From Mesorhizobium neociceri (GTDB taxonomy: Bacteria > Pseudomonadota > Alphaproteobacteria > Rhizobiales > Rhizobiaceae), in contig NZ_JACDTY010000018.1 of assembly GCF_013520985.1 (NCBI RefSeq), forward strand, positions 62,001-126,000: DNA of 64,000 nt, read 5' to 3'. A program made the translations under genes and the position numbers. This document shows, piece by piece, positions 60,508-64,000 of this stretch. Under the pieces are notes generated by a model. That model was not told the origin of the DNA. It ran no database searches and saw only the letters and a list, made by a program, of their open reading frames with translations. Numbering within the stretch: position 1 is the stretch's first letter; every line of letters starts with the position of its first letter.

Positions 60508-62463
60508 ATGCAGCAGGGACGTGGGTTTCGGCCCGAAATACAGGGGCTGCGCGGCCTGGCGGTCGCGCTTGTCGTCGTCTATCACCTGTGGCCGGCTGTG
60601 CTGCCTGGCGGATATGTCGGCGTCGACGTCTTCTTCGTCATTTCGGGTTATCTGATCACCGGCCTGCTGGCGCAGATGGCGTTGCGCGACGGCCGCGTCT
60701 CGTTGATCGAGTTCTACTCGCGACGGGTCCGCCGGCTTCTGCCGGCAGCAACCCTGGTGCTGCTGGTGGCATTGCTCGGCACGCTGCTTTTCATCTCAAA
60801 GGCGCGCTGGGAGGAAATAGGCAACCAGATCGTGGCGAGCGCTCTCTATGTCGAGAACTGGCGGCTGGCCGCAGTCGCCGTCAGTTATCTCGAGGCTGAC
60901 ACTTTGCCGAGCCCGGTGCAGCACTACTGGTCGCTCTCCATCGAAGAGCAGTTCTACATCGTCTGGCCGCTGGTCATGATCGGCGTGACCTGGCTGTCGC
61001 GCCGCCGTGACCTTCCGCTGAGGGCCTGCCTGATCGGGGCGCTATCGCTCATTTTCGCCGCATCGTTGATTGCCTCCGTCGTCTTGACGGCGACGGACCC
61101 CGCCCAAGCCTATTTCGTCAGCCATACCCGTCTTTGGGAATTGGCGCTGGGTGGACTGCTGGTGCTCACCGAACACCGGTTTCGACTGGGGGTATTCGCT
61201 AGACGCTTCCTGGCGATTCTCGGAATGGCTGGGATCCTCGCAGCGGCGGTGCTGTTTTCCGCGACGACACCCTTTCCGGGCGCCAGCGCACTGCTGCCGA
61301 CCCTGGCCACAGCACTGATCATTCTGGCTGGCGAGGTTGAAGTCGGCCGGTTTCGTGGGCTCGATTCGTGGCCACTTCGTTTCGTCGGCGATCGCTCCTA
61401 CTCGATCTATCTCTGGCATTGGCCGCTGATCACGATCTTCCTGGCACAGGGTTATTCGCTGACGCTTGCCAGCGGTTTCGGCCTGATTGCCATGACCCTG
61501 GTTCTATCGGATCTGTCCTATCGATATGTCGAGCAGCGCTATCGGCAAGCCCGAACCGCCGTGTGGTGGAAGCCGCTGGGATACGGCACCGCGGCGGTCC
61601 TGACATGCGTGGTCGCATCCGGCAGCCTGCTGCTCTTTCTGAAGACAGAACGCATCGACACCGCGCTGATCGGCACGCCTTCCTACCCCGGGCCTGCCGC
61701 TCTCGTCTCCGGCGCCGCGGTTCCGGACGGTGTGGACCTTCTCCCGCCGCTGGCCCGGCTGAGGCGGGACGTGCCGGTCGTCTATGCAACGAAGTGCCAC
61801 CAGGAGGAAAGCTCGGAGCCTAAGAGATGCTCTCTCGGCGATCCCACGGGTGCGAAAACCATTGTCCTGGTGGGAGATTCTCACGCAGCCCAGTGGGTGC
61901 CGGCTCTGGACAAGGTCGCCAAGAACCGCAACTTCAAACTGGTTACCTTTACAAAATCCGCCTGCCCATTCAGCCGCGTGGCCATCATGGCGGATGGCAA
62001 ACCCAATGTCTTGTGCGCGCAATGGCAGGACAATGTGCTCGCCGAGATACTCAAGCTGAAGCCATACCTGATAGTCACCAGCCAATCCAATTATGGATCG
62101 GTGCCGCAAGACCAGATGATCGAGGGGCTGCGAAGTCTCTGGAGCAGGCTGACGGAAGCGGGTTCCCAGATCGTCGCAATCCGCAACACGCCCTACATGA
62201 AATTCGATCCGGGCGATTGCCTGAGTGCGACGCCAACGAAATGCGTCACCAGGCTGAGCGACGTTGAGCGAAGCAACGTGTTGGTGCTGGCCGCGGAGGG
62301 ACAGAAAAATGTGCGCGCTATCGACATGGTCGACACCATCTGCGGGCCGCAACTATGTCCCGCAGTTGTCGGCAACATCATCGTCTGGCGTGACAATCAT
62401 CACCTGACCGCCACCTATTCGCTTGCGCTCGCGCCTTATCTCGCAGCCAAGGCGGGGCTTTAG
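60508..62463 (+). CDS. OafA/YrhL-type acyltransferase with SGNH domain
   Basis: A 651-residue cell-surface acyltransferase: membrane domain of 10-11 helices (about 1-390; EIQGLRGLAVALVVVYHLWPAVLPGGYVGVDVFFVISGYLI and QHYWSLSIEEQFYIVWPL are the Acyl_transf_3 hallmarks), then a periplasmic SGNH hydrolase-like domain with GDSHA (residues 456-460) and the catalytic D-x-x-H (Asp629, His632 in DNHHLT). Such proteins O-acetylate O-antigen, peptidoglycan or exopolysaccharide. The ATG at 60508 is preferred over a TTG at 60499. No sugar-biosynthesis genes are adjacent. Confidence 0.92.
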   Translation: MQQGRGFRPEIQGLRGLAVALVVVYHLWPAVLPGGYVGVDVFFVISGYLITGLLAQMALRDGRVSLIEFYSRRVRRLLPAATLVLLVALLGTLLFISKARWEEIGNQIVASALYVENWRLAAVAVSYLEADTLPSPVQHYWSLSIEEQFYIVWPLVMIGVTWLSRRRDLPLRACLIGALSLIFAASLIASVVLTATDPAQAYFVSHTRLWELALGGLLVLTEHRFRLGVFARRFLAILGMAGILAAAVLFSATTPFPGASALLPTLATALIILAGEVEVGRFRGLDSWPLRFVGDRSYSIYLWHWPLITIFLAQGYSLTLASGFGLIAMTLVLSDLSYRYVEQRYRQARTAVWWKPLGYGTAAVLTCVVASGSLLLFLKTERIDTALIGTPSYPGPAALVSGAAVPDGVDLLPPLARLRRDVPVVYATKCHQEESSEPKRCSLGDPTGAKTIVLVGDSHAAQWVPALDKVAKNRNFKLVTFTKSACPFSRVAIMADGKPNVLCAQWQDNVLAEILKLKPYLIVTSQSNYGSVPQDQMIEGLRSLWSRLTEAGSQIVAIRNTPYMKFDPGDCLSATPTKCVTRLSDVERSNVLVLAAEGQKNVRAIDMVDTICGPQLCPAVVGNIIVWRDNHHLTATYSLALAPYLAAKAGL

Positions 62464-62526
62464 CAGGCGCCGAGTCGAACTCTCCTTCCGGAGATGCAGA
62501 CGGGATAGGTCCGAGAAAAATTCCGC

Positions 62527-62548
62527 TGGTGGAGCTGAGGAGGATCGA
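62527..62548 (-). other. tRNA/tmRNA 3'-end-like attachment site
   Basis: On the minus strand this reads TCGATCCTCCTCAGCTCC then ACCA: a T-loop end, T-stem side, 7-nt acceptor strand, discriminator A and CCA. No matching 5' acceptor or D/anticodon arms follow, so it is a 3' fragment, as left by integrase-mediated insertion. The acceptor strand CAGCTCC matches that of tmRNA (5' GGGGCTG), but I cannot tell which gene it came from. Confidence 0.5.
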
Positions 62549-62643
62549 CGCCTGTGACACTTATGCTATTGAAATCGTTCTAAATCAATGCCATAGACCT
62601 CGGAACGTGGGCCAAATGCGTGGGCCAAACCGGGGGTCTTTCT

Positions 62644-64000
62644 ATGCCGAAGCAGCGGAACAGTGCCAGACGTCATCTCGAGTTGAAGCGCCGTATATGG
62701 TGGTTCAAGATCGGGGTTCCGGTCGCCATGCGCAGCCACTTCGGCGGCAGGACCCATCACCGGGAGAACCTCCAGACCAGCGACATGCGCGTGGCGATGG
62801 AGCGCCGGGATCAAGTCGAGCGTGACACCCGCAGCCTGTTCAAACAGATCGCAGCGGGCAAGGTGATCAGCCCAGCCACGATGTCAGCACGAGAGCGCGG
62901 CACCGTCTGGCGCGAAGCTCTGGTCGACCTCAAGGCCACCGATAACCACAGCCAGTTGGATTTCGCTATGGGTCTTGCGGAGGATGAGAGCGAGCGGCTG
63001 CGGGGGTCAGAGCGCAAGGAGTTTGAAGACGCCTTCACCGGAAAGGTTCCCATTGACGAGCATGTTGAAGCGTATCTGAAGGCCATAGGGCTCGCCGACA
63101 AGACCACGAGCGAGCGGCGGGGGCTTGTGAAGCGGTTCGCCCGCTGGTGTTCGCAAGAAGGTTTGAAGCTGCCCGACATCGACCGCAAGAGCGCTGGCAA
63201 ATACGTGGTCGCCATCATTGAACCGATGGACCGCAGGACCGCCAAGAAGCACATGACAGCGCTGCGCGGCTATTGGGATTATCTCACGTTGCGGGGTCAC
63301 GTGGCGGGCGCGGTCATGAACGGCAAGGCGATTGAGAGCCCGTGGCTTGGCCAGATGCTGCCCGATAACAAGCGGCGGGTGGAGCGCGGCGACCGGGGGA
63401 ATGACGAGCGACCATTCGAGGCCGAGGAGCTTCGGACGCTTCTCTATGCCGACTATCCCAAGGACAAGATAGGCGAGGAGTTCCGGCAGCAAATAGCCGA
63501 CGCCCTGCGTATCTCGTGTTTGTCAGGGATGCGACTGGCAGAGGTCGTGACGCTCTGGGTCGAGGATGTGCATGATGACCTGTTCGACCTCCAGCATGGC
63601 AAGACCGGTTCAGCACCCCGGAAGGTGCCAATACATCCCGACCTGGAGGAGATTGTGAAGCGGCGGACCAAGGACAAGAAGTCGAAGGAATGGCTCTTCC
63701 ACGAACTGACTGAAGAGCGAGCCCCCGGAGACGCTTTTGGCAAACGCTTCAATCGCTACCGCAAGGCCCTGAAGGTCGACGATATGCGGCCCGGGAAGCG
63801 CAGGAGCCTTGTTAACTTCCATTCGTGCCGGCGCTGGTTCGTTGCACAGACGGAACACGCGGGCATAACCCAGTCCGACCTTGAACAGCCTTCGGAGGGA
63901 GAAATCCCTTCGGAGGTGTCGGATTGGGATGATGACGACATTGACCTCGATAACCTGAACCCGGAAGACTACGAGATCAAAGACGACCAAGACACCATCG
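62644..64000 (+). CDS. Tyrosine recombinase/phage integrase (continues past the window)
   Basis: At least 452 codons, open to the window edge. N-terminal SAM-like core-binding domain (about residues 130-220; EHVEAYLKAIGLADKTTSERRGLVKRFARWC) and a catalytic domain with Arg297 in SGMRLAEVVTLW and the H-x-x-R pair His393 and Arg396 (HSCRR). The final Tyr lies beyond base 64000, and an acidic stretch (DWDDDDIDLDNLNPEDYE) near the visible end is unusual for the family. The site lies 96 bp from the tRNA-end-like sequence, as for integrases of genomic islands. Confidence 0.88.
   Translation, partial: MPKQRNSARRHLELKRRIWWFKIGVPVAMRSHFGGRTHHRENLQTSDMRVAMERRDQVERDTRSLFKQIAAGKVISPATMSARERGTVWREALVDLKATDNHSQLDFAMGLAEDESERLRGSERKEFEDAFTGKVPIDEHVEAYLKAIGLADKTTSERRGLVKRFARWCSQEGLKLPDIDRKSAGKYVVAIIEPMDRRTAKKHMTALRGYWDYLTLRGHVAGAVMNGKAIESPWLGQMLPDNKRRVERGDRGNDERPFEAEELRTLLYADYPKDKIGEEFRQQIADALRISCLSGMRLAEVVTLWVEDVHDDLFDLQHGKTGSAPRKVPIHPDLEEIVKRRTKDKKSKEWLFHELTEERAPGDAFGKRFNRYRKALKVDDMRPGKRRSLVNFHSCRRWFVAQTEHAGITQSDLEQPSEGEIPSEVSDWDDDDIDLDNLNPEDYEIKDDQDTI

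Noticed and set aside
62467..62600. An intact tRNA gene next to the integrase.
   Set aside because: Only a 3' end-like fragment is present; no cloverleaf can be completed, so it is called a possible attachment site only.
62529..62825. A 98-codon frame across the attachment region.
   Set aside because: It overlaps the start of the integrase gene in another frame, and has no family resemblance.

Overview
The window is about 64 kb of high-GC alphaproteobacterial chromosome. It looks like Mesorhizobium or a close Rhizobiales relative: it has a MucR/Ros-type regulator, the gpsA-tsaD / hemC-hemD-mitofilin-like-hemY neighbourhood, many ABC sugar, nucleobase and peptide importers, a tonB locus preceded by an iron-responsive-operator-like site, and REP-like palindromes in intergenic gaps. 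Organism and functions are inferred from protein motifs and gene order only; no search was run.

Layout. 1-8160 is core: gpsA (cut by the window edge) and tsaD on the minus strand, then divergent hemC, hemD, a mitofilin-like protein, hemY, a TerB-like protein and a class I glutamine amidotransferase. 8161-9231 is a decayed gap holding the C-terminal tail of an acyl-CoA synthetase. A class III cyclase with TPR repeats follows. 11.3-17.8 kb holds an RND efflux pair (minus strand) between an intact MFS exporter gene and a truncated second copy of that gene's 3' end. 18.0-25.5 kb (minus strand) holds an aminotransferase, mucR, and an operon GH15 glucoamylase - 6-phosphogluconate dehydrogenase - zwf - ROK/polyphosphate-glucokinase-like gene, which together would release glucose and feed it into the oxidative pentose phosphate route. 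Divergently, 25.7-30.2 kb encodes a complete ribose-type sugar ABC importer.

30.2-35.0 kb encodes a BMP-family (nucleoside/nucleobase) ABC importer preceded by a RutR-like operator. It is followed by an SDR, a 51-residue membrane protein, a luciferase-like flavoprotein and an isochorismatase-fold hydrolase. 38.6-41.1 kb is exbB-exbD-tonB with an IRO-box-like site upstream. 42.4-50.5 kb is an amide-sensing operon: AmiC-like sensor, AmiR-like ANTAR antiterminator, two peptide-type permeases, binding protein, formamidase/acetamidase and a fused double ATPase.

51.0-55.1 kb is a compact four-gene operon: GNAT-fold protein, ThiF/E1-like adenylating enzyme, polytopic membrane protein, Acg-type nitroreductase. 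I do not recognise it as a named pathway, and it is the best candidate in the window for an undescribed system. A convergent LplT-PlsC-acyl-ACP-synthetase fusion gene follows, then a YiaA/PspA-like pair divergent from a TetR gene with three matching operators between them, then an OafA-type acyltransferase. The right edge is the start of an integrated element: a tRNA/tmRNA-3'-end-like site followed by a tyrosine recombinase that runs off the window.

REP-like palindromes occur as two families (three and two copies). Two copies of the first family sit inside transporter operons, between the binding-protein or enzyme gene and the ATPase gene.
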